This document shows positions 54,371-62,354 of a DNA stretch of 64,000 bases, piece by piece. Position 1 is the stretch's first letter, and every line of letters begins with the position of its first letter. This stretch comes from Eggerthella sp. (GTDB taxonomy: Bacteria > Actinomycetota > Coriobacteriia > Coriobacteriales > Eggerthellaceae): the NCBI GenBank assembly GCA_030540085.1, contig JAUNWY010000003.1:62001-126000 (forward strand). Reading direction: 5' to 3'. Position numbers and translations under genes: made by a program. The notes below the pieces were generated by a model, which saw only the letters and a program-made list of their open reading frames with translations, searched no databases and was not told where the DNA came from.

Positions 54371-55684
54371 ATGATTTGGCGCTGTGGACGCTACCCCTTT
54401 GATTCTCGCACCCCCGTTATCATGGGCATTTTGAATGTGACCCCCGATTCATTTTCCGATGGTGGTTCGTACGCCAACGTAGAAGAGGCGGTTGCTGCTG
54501 CCCAGAAAATGGTTGATGAGGGCGCTCTCATCATCGATGTGGGCGGTGAGTCTACGCGCCCTGGCGCAAATCCTGTGTCTGTCGAAGAAGAGCTTTCTCG
54601 TACTATCGAGGTAGTGAAGCAGCTGGCTGAAAAGGATATATGCGTAAGCATAGATACCCGCCATGCCGAGGTGGCAAAGGCGGCAGTTGAAGCGGGCGCA
54701 AGCATCATCAACGATGTAACGGGTTTCCGTGATCCCGCCATGGTTGAGGTTGCCAAGGGATGCGATGCCGGCTTGGTGGTAATGCATATGCTGGGCGACG
54801 ACCCGCGCACCATGCAGGATGAGCCCCAGTACGACGATGTGGTTGCGGAAGTATGCGAATACCTCTCAAAGCGTGCTGCCGAGCTTGAGGCTGCCGGCAT
54901 TGCCCACGATCGAATCTGCCTTGATCCTGGTCCTGGCTTTGGCAAAACTGCCAAGCAGACCATCGAGCTTATGCGCAACTTCCAGGAGCTAGTGCATCTG
55001 GGGTATCCCACAATGGTTGCCGTTTCCCGAAAGAGCTACATCGGCTACGCCTATGACATCGACGACCCCAAGGAACGCGATGCTGCTTCTGCTGCAGAGG
55101 CGCTGATGGCATGCGAATTGGGTGCTTCGGTAATTCGCACGCATAATGTGGCGCTAACCGAAGAGTCGCTAAAGGAAAACCTGCGACCCTATGCGTTTAT
55201 CGGCCTTGGTTGCAACGTTGCTTTGGTTGCCGATGAAGGCGAGGAGCTCGAGGGCAAGAAGGCAATGCTCAGCCAAGCTATCACCGATATGTGTCTGTTG
55301 CCCGATTCTCAGATCATCGATGTTTCCAGCTTCTATGAAAGCGAGCCTGCTTATGTGGAAGATCAGGACTCGTTCGTTAATGCGGTGCTTATCTTGCGCA
55401 CGGGCCTGCCCCCGCAAGAGCTTTTGCGCTATCTGAATATCATCGAAGACAGGCTGGGCCGCATCCGTGAAAAGAAGAACGGCCCGCGCACGTGCGATTT
55501 GGATATCCTTGATTACCAGGGCTATGTGTCCGATTTGGAAGTACTGACTTTGCCCCATCCGCTCCTTACCGAACGTGATTTCGTGGTAAAGCCACTGCTT
55601 GAGATTGCTCCTAACCATGAGCTTTCCGATGGCACGAAAGTCACACTTGATACCGTAACGGTGGGCAAGGCGTGGAAGTGCTAA
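54371..55684 (+). CDS. Fused dihydropteroate synthase / HPPK
   Basis: Two consecutive folate-synthesis activities in one 437-residue chain. Residues 1-270 are dihydropteroate synthase (MGILNVTPDSFSDGG, DVGGESTRPG, SIDTRHAEV, DPGPGFGKT, VSRKSYIG). From about 275 the HPPK domain begins (AFIGLGCNVAL) with SSFYESEPA, FVNAVL and NGPRTCDLDILDY. AAGGAGCAAAACT precedes the ATG. The order is folP-folK with no folB between. The stop overlaps the birA start region by 13 bases. Confidence 0.94.
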   Translation: MIWRCGRYPFDSRTPVIMGILNVTPDSFSDGGSYANVEEAVAAAQKMVDEGALIIDVGGESTRPGANPVSVEEELSRTIEVVKQLAEKDICVSIDTRHAEVAKAAVEAGASIINDVTGFRDPAMVEVAKGCDAGLVVMHMLGDDPRTMQDEPQYDDVVAEVCEYLSKRAAELEAAGIAHDRICLDPGPGFGKTAKQTIELMRNFQELVHLGYPTMVAVSRKSYIGYAYDIDDPKERDAASAAEALMACELGASVIRTHNVALTEESLKENLRPYAFIGLGCNVALVADEGEELEGKKAMLSQAITDMCLLPDSQIIDVSSFYESEPAYVEDQDSFVNAVLILRTGLPPQELLRYLNIIEDRLGRIREKKNGPRTCDLDILDYQGYVSDLEVLTLPHPLLTERDFVVKPLLEIAPNHELSDGTKVTLDTVTVGKAWKC

Positions 55685-56523
55685 TCCAGTCCGAACATCA
55701 AACTTGCGGCCGTGTTGTAACAGGCGCCCCTTCGGTGGCGCCTTTGCGTCCGGCCGTTTCTTCTTTTTGGGATTTGCACGCCCATGCATGTGTCCGTTCG
55801 ACGAACGAGCTCGTGAAAGAAGCTCTTCGTCAGGGTGTGCCTGAGGGGTATTGTGCAACGGCCCTGGAGCAAGAAGGCGGCTATGGACGTCAAGGAAGGG
55901 TTTGGACCAGCCCTTTGGGTGGCGTATACACTTCATTCGCATTGCGACCTAACGTGCCGCCGCAAATGCTCCCTACTTTGAGTTTGGTGGCCTCATTGTC
56001 GGTAGCCGACGCCCTTGAGCAGGTGCGTCCAAGCTGCAGCCCGCTTATCAAATGGCCCAATGATGTGCTTTGCCCAGAGGGGAAACTCGCAGGCATTTCG
56101 CTTGAGGCTTTAGCTGGCGGCGTGTGCGTTGGTGTGGGGGTCAATGTGTATGAGCCTTCCACCAAACGCGAAGTTGAGGGGAAGTACTCCTTGGCGTATC
56201 TGCAAGATGGCGTTGTGGAGGCGGGCCTTTCCGCGGAGCAGCGTTCCGTCATGACCCAGTTGGTTGAAAACATGCTTGAAGCGATGGAGGGCCGCTACGG
56301 GCGCTGGCTCCAGGAAGGCTTCTCGGCTTTTATCGATGAGTACAGCCAGCGCTTCGCTTGCCGCGATAAGCGGGCATCCCTTGCGCTTATCAATGGAGAT
56401 GAGACCATCGAGGGGATAATTCGTGGTGTCGATAGCTTAGGGCGCTTGCTTGTCGAAAACGATGGTGGGGCGATTGTTCCCATGAGCTCGGGCGAAGTGC
56501 ATGTGACTTCGTTCCAAAGTTAG
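55672..56523 (+). CDS. birA: Biotin-[acetyl-CoA-carboxylase] ligase, monofunctional
   Basis: Attaches biotin to carboxylase carrier domains. The 283 residues contain the biotinoyl-AMP loop GGYGRQGRVWTSP, LIKWPNDVLCPEGKLAGISLE and a C-terminal SH3-like part ending MSSGEVHVTSF. There is no N-terminal DNA-binding helix-turn-helix, so it is not a repressor. The start is uncertain (GTG at 55672 or 55678, both inside the end of folPK). bioY lies 3 kb downstream. Confidence 0.9.
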   Translation: MEVLIQSEHQTCGRVVTGAPSVAPLRPAVSSFWDLHAHACVRSTNELVKEALRQGVPEGYCATALEQEGGYGRQGRVWTSPLGGVYTSFALRPNVPPQMLPTLSLVASLSVADALEQVRPSCSPLIKWPNDVLCPEGKLAGISLEALAGGVCVGVGVNVYEPSTKREVEGKYSLAYLQDGVVEAGLSAEQRSVMTQLVENMLEAMEGRYGRWLQEGFSAFIDEYSQRFACRDKRASLALINGDETIEGIIRGVDSLGRLLVENDGGAIVPMSSGEVHVTSFQS

Positions 56524-56538
56524 CCTGGAGCCGTTGGC

Positions 56539-57090
56539 CTAAAGCAGCAGAGACTTTAAACCGATAAGAATGAGCACGGCACCGCCAATGATGGTGGCTT
56601 TTTCGCCGAGTGCGTTACCGAAGCGCTTACCGATAACCAGGGCAACGATGCAGGTAAGTGCCGTAGTGACGCCGATGATGCCCGAAGAGGTGAGTACGTT
56701 TACTTCCAGGGCGGCAAAGCTTACGCCAACCGCTAGGGCATCAATGCTGGTGGCAACTGCCTGGAACAACAGTACGGGCATGGTGAGTGCTTGCTCGGAT
56801 GCCTCTTCGCCCTCTTCTTCATGGAAGGCGTCCCAGATCATCTTTCCGCCGATGAATCCCAAGATCACAAAGGTAATGATGCCAGCATATTGGGTGATGA
56901 AATCGCTTACCAGCTGACCCAGGACAAACCCTACAACGGGCATGAGGAACTGGAAAAAGCCGAAAGCAAGGGGCATGGAAAAGCTGCGGGCGCGTGAGAT
57001 GTTAGGATAAGCAAAGCTGTTGGAGATGGTAACGGCAAACGCATCCATGGAGAGTGCTAGGCCAAGTATGACGATTTCGACAATGCTCAC
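56539..57090 (-). CDS. mntP: Manganese efflux pump MntP
   Basis: 183 residues with six membrane helices in two repeats, each with an acidic motif: LALSMDAFAVTISN and VATSIDALAVGVSFA. These are the MntP hallmarks. GTG start with AAAGGA 6 bases ahead. No yybP-ykoY manganese riboswitch is visible upstream. It is convergent with birA at 15 bases and divergent from the MATE gene. Confidence 0.92.
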   Translation of the reverse strand: MSIVEIVILGLALSMDAFAVTISNSFAYPNISRARSFSMPLAFGFFQFLMPVVGFVLGQLVSDFITQYAGIITFVILGFIGGKMIWDAFHEEEGEEASEQALTMPVLLFQAVATSIDALAVGVSFAALEVNVLTSSGIIGVTTALTCIVALVIGKRFGNALGEKATIIGGAVLILIGLKSLLL

Positions 57091-57382
57091 GGCAGTCCTT
57101 TCTTGTGTGCAAACCTATATTTTCCCTCATGGCAAGCCGCTTGCTGACTAGGCGGTCAACATGACACACATTTGATAAATACATGCATTTTGCCTAGGGG
57201 ATATGGCGGTATTTGAGCTGCGTTATCAGAATAGGCAGAGCAACTGATTGGCTGCGTGCGTTAAGGCGGGCGGCCTGGAACAATAATGAAACATGAGCGA
57301 AAGGTATCGAGCCCGTATGACCGAAGAACAGATTCGGGGAGAACAAAAAGAGCATCAGGGGGCACATTTCGAAGAGGGTACT

Positions 57383-58861
57383 ATGCGCAAGCATGCTGCT
57401 GGGGGAGCAGCCGCCAAGGGCAACGATCGTACAGCGCGTATGGGAACGGGCCCCATTCCGAAATTGGTGTTGGAATTTGCCATTCCCTCTATTGTGGGCA
57501 TGCTGGTTAACGGTGCCTACAACGTAATCGACTCCATCTTCCTTGGCCAGGCTATGGGCGAGATTGGCCTTTCGGTGGCAACTGCCGCCATGCCGCTGAT
57601 GACCATCTTCATGGCGTTGGGCATGCTTATCGGCAACGGCGGCAATGCGCTTGCTGCACTGCGCTTGGGCGAAGGCAACAAGCAGGCTGCTGAAAAAAGC
57701 CTGGGCAATACAGTGTGTCTTGGAATCATCATTGCGGTTGTGGTGGCGATAATCGCCTGTATTCCGCCCTGCATGGAGGCGCTCCTTTCGCTTTCGAGCG
57801 CTACGCCTGAAATCCACGATTACACCTACTCGTTCATTCAGATCATCGCCTTCGGCGTTATCTTCCAGGTCATCGGCATGGGTGTGAATAACTTCATCCG
57901 TACGGCAGGCGCACCAAACCGCGCCTTGCTTACCATGGTTATCGGCACGTTTTCCTGCATCATTCTGAACTACCTGTTTGTGTTGGTTTTCGGATGGGGC
58001 GTTGTGGGCAGCGCGTTGGCAACCGTGCTTGGCCAGGGCGTTTCCTGTGTTTGTGTATTGTGGTACTTCCTGTTCACCAAGAACGTTGCATTCAAGCTGC
58101 ACGCACGCAACTTGAAGCTCGACGCCGAAGTGGTAGGATTCATTTTTTCCTTGGGTGCTGCCAGCTTCATCATGCAGATGGCTATGTCGGTCATCAACTT
58201 TCTTGTTAACTATCTGCTGGTGTTCTACGGTGCGCAGAGCCCCTTGGGAGCCGAGGCCGCGCTGGCGTCTATCGGCGTTGTTCAGCGTTGCGCCATGTTT
58301 ACCGTGCTGCCCCTTATTGGCACCGCAGTAGCGATTCAGCCGCTGCTGGGATTCAACTATGGGGCAGGGCTTATCCCACGCGTGCGCGAAACTGTGCGCT
58401 TCGGCATCTTGATGGCTACGGTTATCGGCACCTGCATGTGGGTCATGATTATGCTGTTCTCGGGCGATATCGTAGGCTTCTTTGGCATTCGCGCTGATGG
58501 CCTGCGTGACTTCACCGCTTTTGCGCTGAAGATTCAGTTGCTTGTGCTCCCGGTTGTTGGCTTCCAGATTGTGGTGGGCAACTACTTCCAGGCAACGGGG
58601 CAGCCGATGAAATCTATCATTCTTTCCCTTACCCGTCAGGTTCTGTTCCTTATTCCTCTGTATATCGTGCTGCCTATCGTGTTGCCTATGCTGGTGCCTG
58701 CGCTTACCGGTTTGGACGCTCTGTATTTTGCGGTACCGATCGCCGATGGTCTTTCCGTTGTTACCGCGGCGGCGTTCCTCGCATTCGAGATGCGCCGTTT
58801 GAAGCGCGTTGAGGCAGGGGAAGAAACGTCTCGCTTTGGCAAGGGCGCGAAGCATTCGTAG
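57383..58861 (+). CDS. MATE-family multidrug/cation efflux transporter
   Basis: About 492 residues, twelve helices. GPIPKLVLEFAIPSIVGMLVNGAYNVIDSIFLGQ is the MepA/NorM-type first helix region, with GNGGNALAALRLGEG and GTAVAIQPLLGFNYGAG typical of MATE halves. The start is uncertain: the ATG at 57383 has GAGGG 5 bases ahead, while in-frame ATGs at 57293 and 57317 add a hydrophilic Glu/Arg-rich stretch. Confidence 0.9.
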   Translation: MRKHAAGGAAAKGNDRTARMGTGPIPKLVLEFAIPSIVGMLVNGAYNVIDSIFLGQAMGEIGLSVATAAMPLMTIFMALGMLIGNGGNALAALRLGEGNKQAAEKSLGNTVCLGIIIAVVVAIIACIPPCMEALLSLSSATPEIHDYTYSFIQIIAFGVIFQVIGMGVNNFIRTAGAPNRALLTMVIGTFSCIILNYLFVLVFGWGVVGSALATVLGQGVSCVCVLWYFLFTKNVAFKLHARNLKLDAEVVGFIFSLGAASFIMQMAMSVINFLVNYLLVFYGAQSPLGAEAALASIGVVQRCAMFTVLPLIGTAVAIQPLLGFNYGAGLIPRVRETVRFGILMATVIGTCMWVMIMLFSGDIVGFFGIRADGLRDFTAFALKIQLLVLPVVGFQIVVGNYFQATGQPMKSIILSLTRQVLFLIPLYIVLPIVLPMLVPALTGLDALYFAVPIADGLSVVTAAAFLAFEMRRLKRVEAGEETSRFGKGAKHS

Positions 58862-59115
58862 GCGTCGTTCAAATTCCATGTGGTTTCGCTTGTGGGTTGG
58901 TTGGCAGCCTGTGCTAGTGGATGATTGTCATATGCAGCGCCGAAGAGCACGATGCAGAACATGGCCGTCCGTAGGCGGGTGGAGGCTGCCCCGAAGGGGC
59001 ACACGTTCGAGGGTGTTATCGCCGACTGCCCGCAGCCGGGCGGCAGCCGTGGTTCGCAAAGCGCCCGTAGATGCTTGCGTTAAATGCCTGTTAACGCTGA
59101 ACCTTTGCCTCTTGT
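58862..59115. other. Gene-free interval before the 33-bp array
   Basis: No convincing gene. A hairpin TGCCCCGAAGGGGCA (58987-59001) has no T tail. The interval leads into the minisatellite at 59116. Confidence 0.45.
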
Positions 59116-59280
59116 GTCCTATTGCCGAAAACGTCAAACTTCACCGGGTCGGCTTGGCCGCAAACGTCGAACTGCGCAGAATCGGTTTGGATACAAGCGT
59201 CAGGCCCCGTCGAATCGGTTTAGCTACAAACGTCATGCCGCACTGAATCGGTTTGGCTGCAAACGTCACGCCGCCCCGAA
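59116..59280. repeat. 33-bp tandem array, five units, upstream of bioY
   Basis: Units of exactly 33 bp at 59116, 59149, 59182, 59215 and 59248, each with a TCGGTTTGG..ACAAACGTC-type core. The frame starting at ATG 59084 is open through the whole array to a TGA at 59303-59305 and would encode an 11-residue repeat like NRFGYKRQAPS; there is no ribosome site before that ATG. Confidence 0.85.
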
Positions 59281-59343
59281 TCAGCTTGGTCTGGAAAACG
59301 CCTGATAATTTGCAAAAGGCAACATATCATATCAATTTGTGTA

Positions 59344-59373
59344 TTAACGTAGATCGAGAAGATGCGCTATACT
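59344..59373 (+). promoter_or_regulatory. Candidate bioY promoter
   Basis: TTAACG (59344-59349), 18-base spacer, TATACT (59368-59373), 54 bases before the bioY start. No recognised biotin-operator palindrome was found. Confidence 0.45.
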
Positions 59374-59426
59374 GCCCGAACATGGCGCAGCGTGCGCTTG
59401 TAAAAATCGAGGAAGGAATAGACAAA

Positions 59427-60035
59427 ATGTCTGAAGCAATGACGCAGCACTCCACCGCTCGTGCTCGTTCCGTCGCGTTTTGCGGCTTGTCCATCGCTCT
59501 TATGGCGGTTGCGGCATGGGTTACGGTTCCCTTTGGACCGGTTCCCTTCACCCTGCAAACGCTTGCCGTAATGTTTGTACTGTTCGCCTTGCCCACTAAG
59601 CAGGCGCTGGTCGCAATTGGCGGCTATATCGTTCTTGGCGGTCTGGGTCTTCCGGTGTTCTCTTCCTTCAAGGGCGGTTTGGCTGCCCTGATGGGTCCCA
59701 CGGGTGGTTTCATCGTTGGCTTCTTTGTTGCCGCCGTGGTTGCTATCGCCGTTGCTGCTCTGCTGAAGCGCACCCCCTTGTTTGCTTCCGAAGAGCAGAA
59801 ATCATTCTTTGGTACCCACATCGCCGCTGGCGTTCTTGCCCGTAACGTGGTTATGGGTGTGGTGTTCCTGGCGGTTCTCTATGTGTTTGGTTGGGCATGG
59901 CTCATGGTGGCAGGTCATCTCAGCGCCGAGGCTGCCTTTGCCGCTGCAGTTGCGCCTTTCGTTCTGATTGACGCAATGAAGATGATCGCTGCTGTTCTGA
60001 TTGCCCAGGCAGTAAGCGCCGTGGTCGCTCGCTAG
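59427..60035 (+). CDS. bioY: Biotin transporter substrate-binding protein BioY
   Basis: S component of an ECF-type biotin importer, 202 residues, about six helices. Family features: WVTVPFGPVPFTLQTLAVMF, GGYIVLGGLGLPVFSSFKGGLAALMGPTGGFIVGF and a C-terminal FVLIDAMKMIAAVLIA. No ecfA or ecfT is adjacent. The ATG at 59427 has GAGGAAGGA about 8 bases ahead. With birA nearby it points to biotin scavenging. Confidence 0.93.
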   Translation: MSEAMTQHSTARARSVAFCGLSIALMAVAAWVTVPFGPVPFTLQTLAVMFVLFALPTKQALVAIGGYIVLGGLGLPVFSSFKGGLAALMGPTGGFIVGFFVAAVVAIAVAALLKRTPLFASEEQKSFFGTHIAAGVLARNVVMGVVFLAVLYVFGWAWLMVAGHLSAEAAFAAAVAPFVLIDAMKMIAAVLIAQAVSAVVAR

Positions 60036-60100
60036 GTTTGCAGGTGCAGCTATCGAAGCTGCATTACGGCCCGTGAGGTTGTTGTTTCATCTAAGCACTC

Positions 60101-60346
60101 GTGCGTAGCTATCGAAGTTGTATTGCGGATATCGGATTGACTTTGACGAACCCGGATTTCGGATTGACTTCGATTAATCTGAGTATCAGACAGGTCCAGT
60201 TCAACCTTGGCATCGGACTGGCACTGTTCGATCTGGATATCGGACTGGTCCAGTTGGATCTAGACATCGGACTGGGCCAGTTTGACCTGGACTTAGGAAT
60301 GGGCCTGATCGACCTGGACATCGGACTGGCCCTGATTGACCGTTAG
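60101..60346 (+). CDS. Possible small repeat protein, 9-residue repeats
   Basis: An 81-residue frame (GTG 60101, no ribosome site). From 60131 to its stop the DNA is eight consecutive 27-bp units encoding IGLxxxDLD-like nonapeptides (for example IGLALFDLD, IGLVQLDLD, IGLGQFDLD). The DLD codons vary synonymously (GAT CTG GAT, GAT CTA GAC, GAC CTG GAC). A strong terminator begins 4 bases after the stop. It could be a translated repeat protein or a minisatellite that happens to stay open. Confidence 0.4.
   Translation: MRSYRSCIADIGLTLTNPDFGLTSINLSIRQVQFNLGIGLALFDLDIGLVQLDLDIGLGQFDLDLGMGLIDLDIGLALIDR
60131..60346. repeat. 27-bp tandem array, eight units
   Basis: Units at 60131, 60158, 60185, 60212, 60239, 60266, 60293 and 60320, all exactly 27 bp with no indels; units 4-6 are the most alike (ATCGGACTGG starts). 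Confidence 0.9.
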
Positions 60347-60349
60347 GTA

Positions 60350-60380
60350 GGAGGATCGCATCATGCGGTCCTCCTTTTTT
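60350..60380 (+). terminator. Terminator after the 27-bp array
   Basis: GGAGGATCGCA pairs with TGCGGTCCTCC (one T-G pair) around a TCA loop, then six Ts. Confidence 0.9.
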
Positions 60381-60420
60381 GTCCTATAACCCCTTTTTTG
60401 TGCGTAAACATCGGGTGAAG

Positions 60421-60760
60421 CCTGGCAAGAAGCCGTCGTTGTGTATTCGCGTGCTGTCAGAAGGCGCCTTCCTTGGCGAGATCTAGCTGCAGTGCATTCC
60501 TAAGCGGCAAGTCATGGCAATATTTCGTCGCTATTCATTTCCGAAGGGGCCCCGGACAGGAAAAACGCCCTTTCGTGGCAAGATATCGCCGCTATGCATC
60601 CAAAATCAGCTGATTTTGGCAAGATATGCTCTCCATGTATGCAAAATGCCCTGCAAAATGCCGTCGGGGAATGCATTTCGCGAGTATCTTGCCACGAAGA
60701 CCCTCTTTTTCCGTCCGCATCCCTCAAATCATGCACAGTGGGCAAATCTTGTCACTCTTT
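60421..60760. repeat. Cluster of TGGCAAGAT...TGCATTCC repeats, locus B
   Basis: Copies on the plus strand near 60423, 60473, 60515, 60577 and 60617, one inverted at 60667-60694. The span 60543-60640 matches 17347-17445 of locus A in inverted orientation. It includes a perfect 20-bp palindrome, CCAAAATCAGCTGATTTTGG, at 60600-60619. No supported gene. Confidence 0.75.
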
Positions 60761-60857
60761 TTCGACTCGTCTTTCGTGCGGGATTTTTGCGATTCCTGTC
60801 TACGCGGGAGCTCAGGGCGCGACCAGCATCGCGGCTCGGCCTTCACTGGGATATTAG

Positions 60858-61083
60858 CGTGTCCCCTACGTGAAGGTGCAAACGCTGTGGCTCGTCCTTT
60901 TGTGGGGGGGGGTGTGTGTTAGCGTCGTGGTTCATCCTCTACATGGAGACAAAAGCGCTGTGGTTCGCCCCCGTTGGGGCGTTAGCGCTGTGGTTCGCCC
61001 TCTACGTGGAGGCGCAAGCGTCGTGGCTCGCCCTCGACGTGGCGGCGCCAGCGCTGCGGTTCGTTCTTTGTGCGGGAATGCCA
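60858..61083. repeat. 33-bp tandem array with a G9 tract
   Basis: Units at 60922, 60955 (30 bp), 60985, 61018 and 61051, each starting GCGCTGTGG or GCGTCGTGG; degenerate units precede from 60858. A run of nine Gs lies at 60904-60912. One frame stays open and would give an 11-residue repeat such as SAVVRPLRGGA. No ribosome site or known domain. Confidence 0.8.
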
Positions 61084-61113
61084 GCGCGGCAAGAAAAATA
61101 ATCGCGTCGTCGA

Positions 61114-61204
61114 AAGGCGCCTTCCTTGGCAAGACCTAGCCGTAGTGCATTCCTAAGCGGCAAGTCATGGCACTATTTCGTTGCGATGCATTTCCCGAAG
61201 GGGC
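61114..61204. repeat. Locus C: second copy of a ~90-bp segment of locus B
   Basis: About 90% identical by eye to 60461-60550 (for example CATTCCTAAGCGGCAAGTCA is shared exactly), in the same orientation. It contains two more TGGCAAGAT-type motifs. It brackets the 33-bp array between the two copies. Confidence 0.8.
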
Positions 61205-61226
61205 GCATCGGTGCGGCAATGGAAAG

Positions 61227-62240
61227 CTACAGGGCGGGAAACGCCATCACGAATACGGCACCGCCTTCGGGGGCGTTGAATGCGGTTACTGTGCCGTCGA
61301 AACTCTCTACAATTTCCTTCACAATGGCCAGTCCAAGGCCGGCGCCTCCGCTGTTGCGTGCGCGCGAGGCATCGCTGCGGTAGAAGCGTTTGAACAGAAG
61401 GGAGGGGTCATCTTCGATGCCGCAGCCATCGTCTTTCACGGCAACTATCGCCTGGTTGTTTACGCCGGAAAGCAAGACGCTGACATGGCCGCCCTCTTCA
61501 ACGTGACGAATGGCGTTATCAACCAAATTGATGATGGCCTGCTTGAGGCGATCGGTGTTGCCCAGGATATCCGGGGCAGCGCCCTCTACGCTCAAGGTGA
61601 CGTTCTTGTCTTGGGCGATGGGTTCAAGCATTTCGATAACTTCTTGGGCGACGGGCGCAATATCCAGGCGCTTCAGGGCCGCCGCGGGTACGCCTTCTTT
61701 TGCATGCTGCAGTGCCAAGAGCGAATTAGTGAGCTTCTTCAGGCGTTCCGACTCGCTCAGAATGATTTCGCAGAAATGCTCGCGTGTTGACTGGGGCATA
61801 TCGGGATCGAGCATCAATTCAGCATTGCCGCTGATGGCGGTGAGGGGTGTGCGGAACTCGTGGGCAACATCGCTCACGAAAGAATCCTGGCGGTCCTGCA
61901 CTTTGGAAAGCTCGTTGAGCTTCGCCTCGTAGGCGCGGTTCAGCTCGCGGAAATCTTCGGACAGCTGGTCAACTTCGTGCAGTGCGCCGGTGGGCTCGAA
62001 CACGATGCTCTTGTCGCCTTCGCGGTAGGCGCGCGTTTTCTGCGCCAATTCAGTGAGTGGTTGGGCGATGAAGTGCGCAATAAGCAAGCTCAAAAAATAG
62101 CAGAGGCAGGAAACAGGGATGATAAATGCCAAGATGAAGTGTGAACAGCCGAATGCCAGCACGGCAATGGCTGCCGTAACAGAGCAGCCGAAAATAGCCA
62201 GCAAAGCGGTAAGAAAAGAAATATTGGTAAACAGCCTCAT
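61227..62240 (-). CDS. Sensor histidine kinase
   Basis: 337 residues: two N-terminal membrane helices (about 7-31 and 36-57) with almost no outer loop, a HAMP-like linker, the phospho-acceptor His127 in DVAHEFRTPL, and an ATP-binding domain with N box LVDNAIRHV, DDGCGIE and GGAGLGLAIVKEI. The tiny sensor loop suggests membrane-intrinsic sensing. It is downstream of, and probably co-transcribed with, the response regulator gene (minus strand). Confidence 0.92.
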   Translation of the reverse strand: MRLFTNISFLTALLAIFGCSVTAAIAVLAFGCSHFILAFIIPVSCLCYFLSLLIAHFIAQPLTELAQKTRAYREGDKSIVFEPTGALHEVDQLSEDFRELNRAYEAKLNELSKVQDRQDSFVSDVAHEFRTPLTAISGNAELMLDPDMPQSTREHFCEIILSESERLKKLTNSLLALQHAKEGVPAAALKRLDIAPVAQEVIEMLEPIAQDKNVTLSVEGAAPDILGNTDRLKQAIINLVDNAIRHVEEGGHVSVLLSGVNNQAIVAVKDDGCGIEDDPSLLFKRFYRSDASRARNSGGAGLGLAIVKEIVESFDGTVTAFNAPEGGAVFVMAFPAL

Positions 62241-62250
62241 TGAATCCCCT

Positions 62251-62336
62251 CGAAGCGGCAGATAGCGTATGCGTCAGCCCGCAAGCTTGCAGGCTGCTCA
62301 TCACGTCGATGCCGGCGAAGCGGCAGATAGCGCATG
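62251..62336. repeat. 21-bp direct repeats in the two-component spacer
   Basis: CGAAGCGGCAGATAGCG-ATG occurs at 62251-62271 and 62316-62336 with one mismatch, 65 bp apart, between the regulator stop and the kinase start. Confidence 0.6.
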
Positions 62337-62354
62337 TGCCGGTCTGCACGCCCC

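Noticed and set aside
57091-57292. Manganese riboswitch (yybP-ykoY) upstream of mntP
   Set aside because: The conserved loop sequences are not present in the leader on the minus strand.
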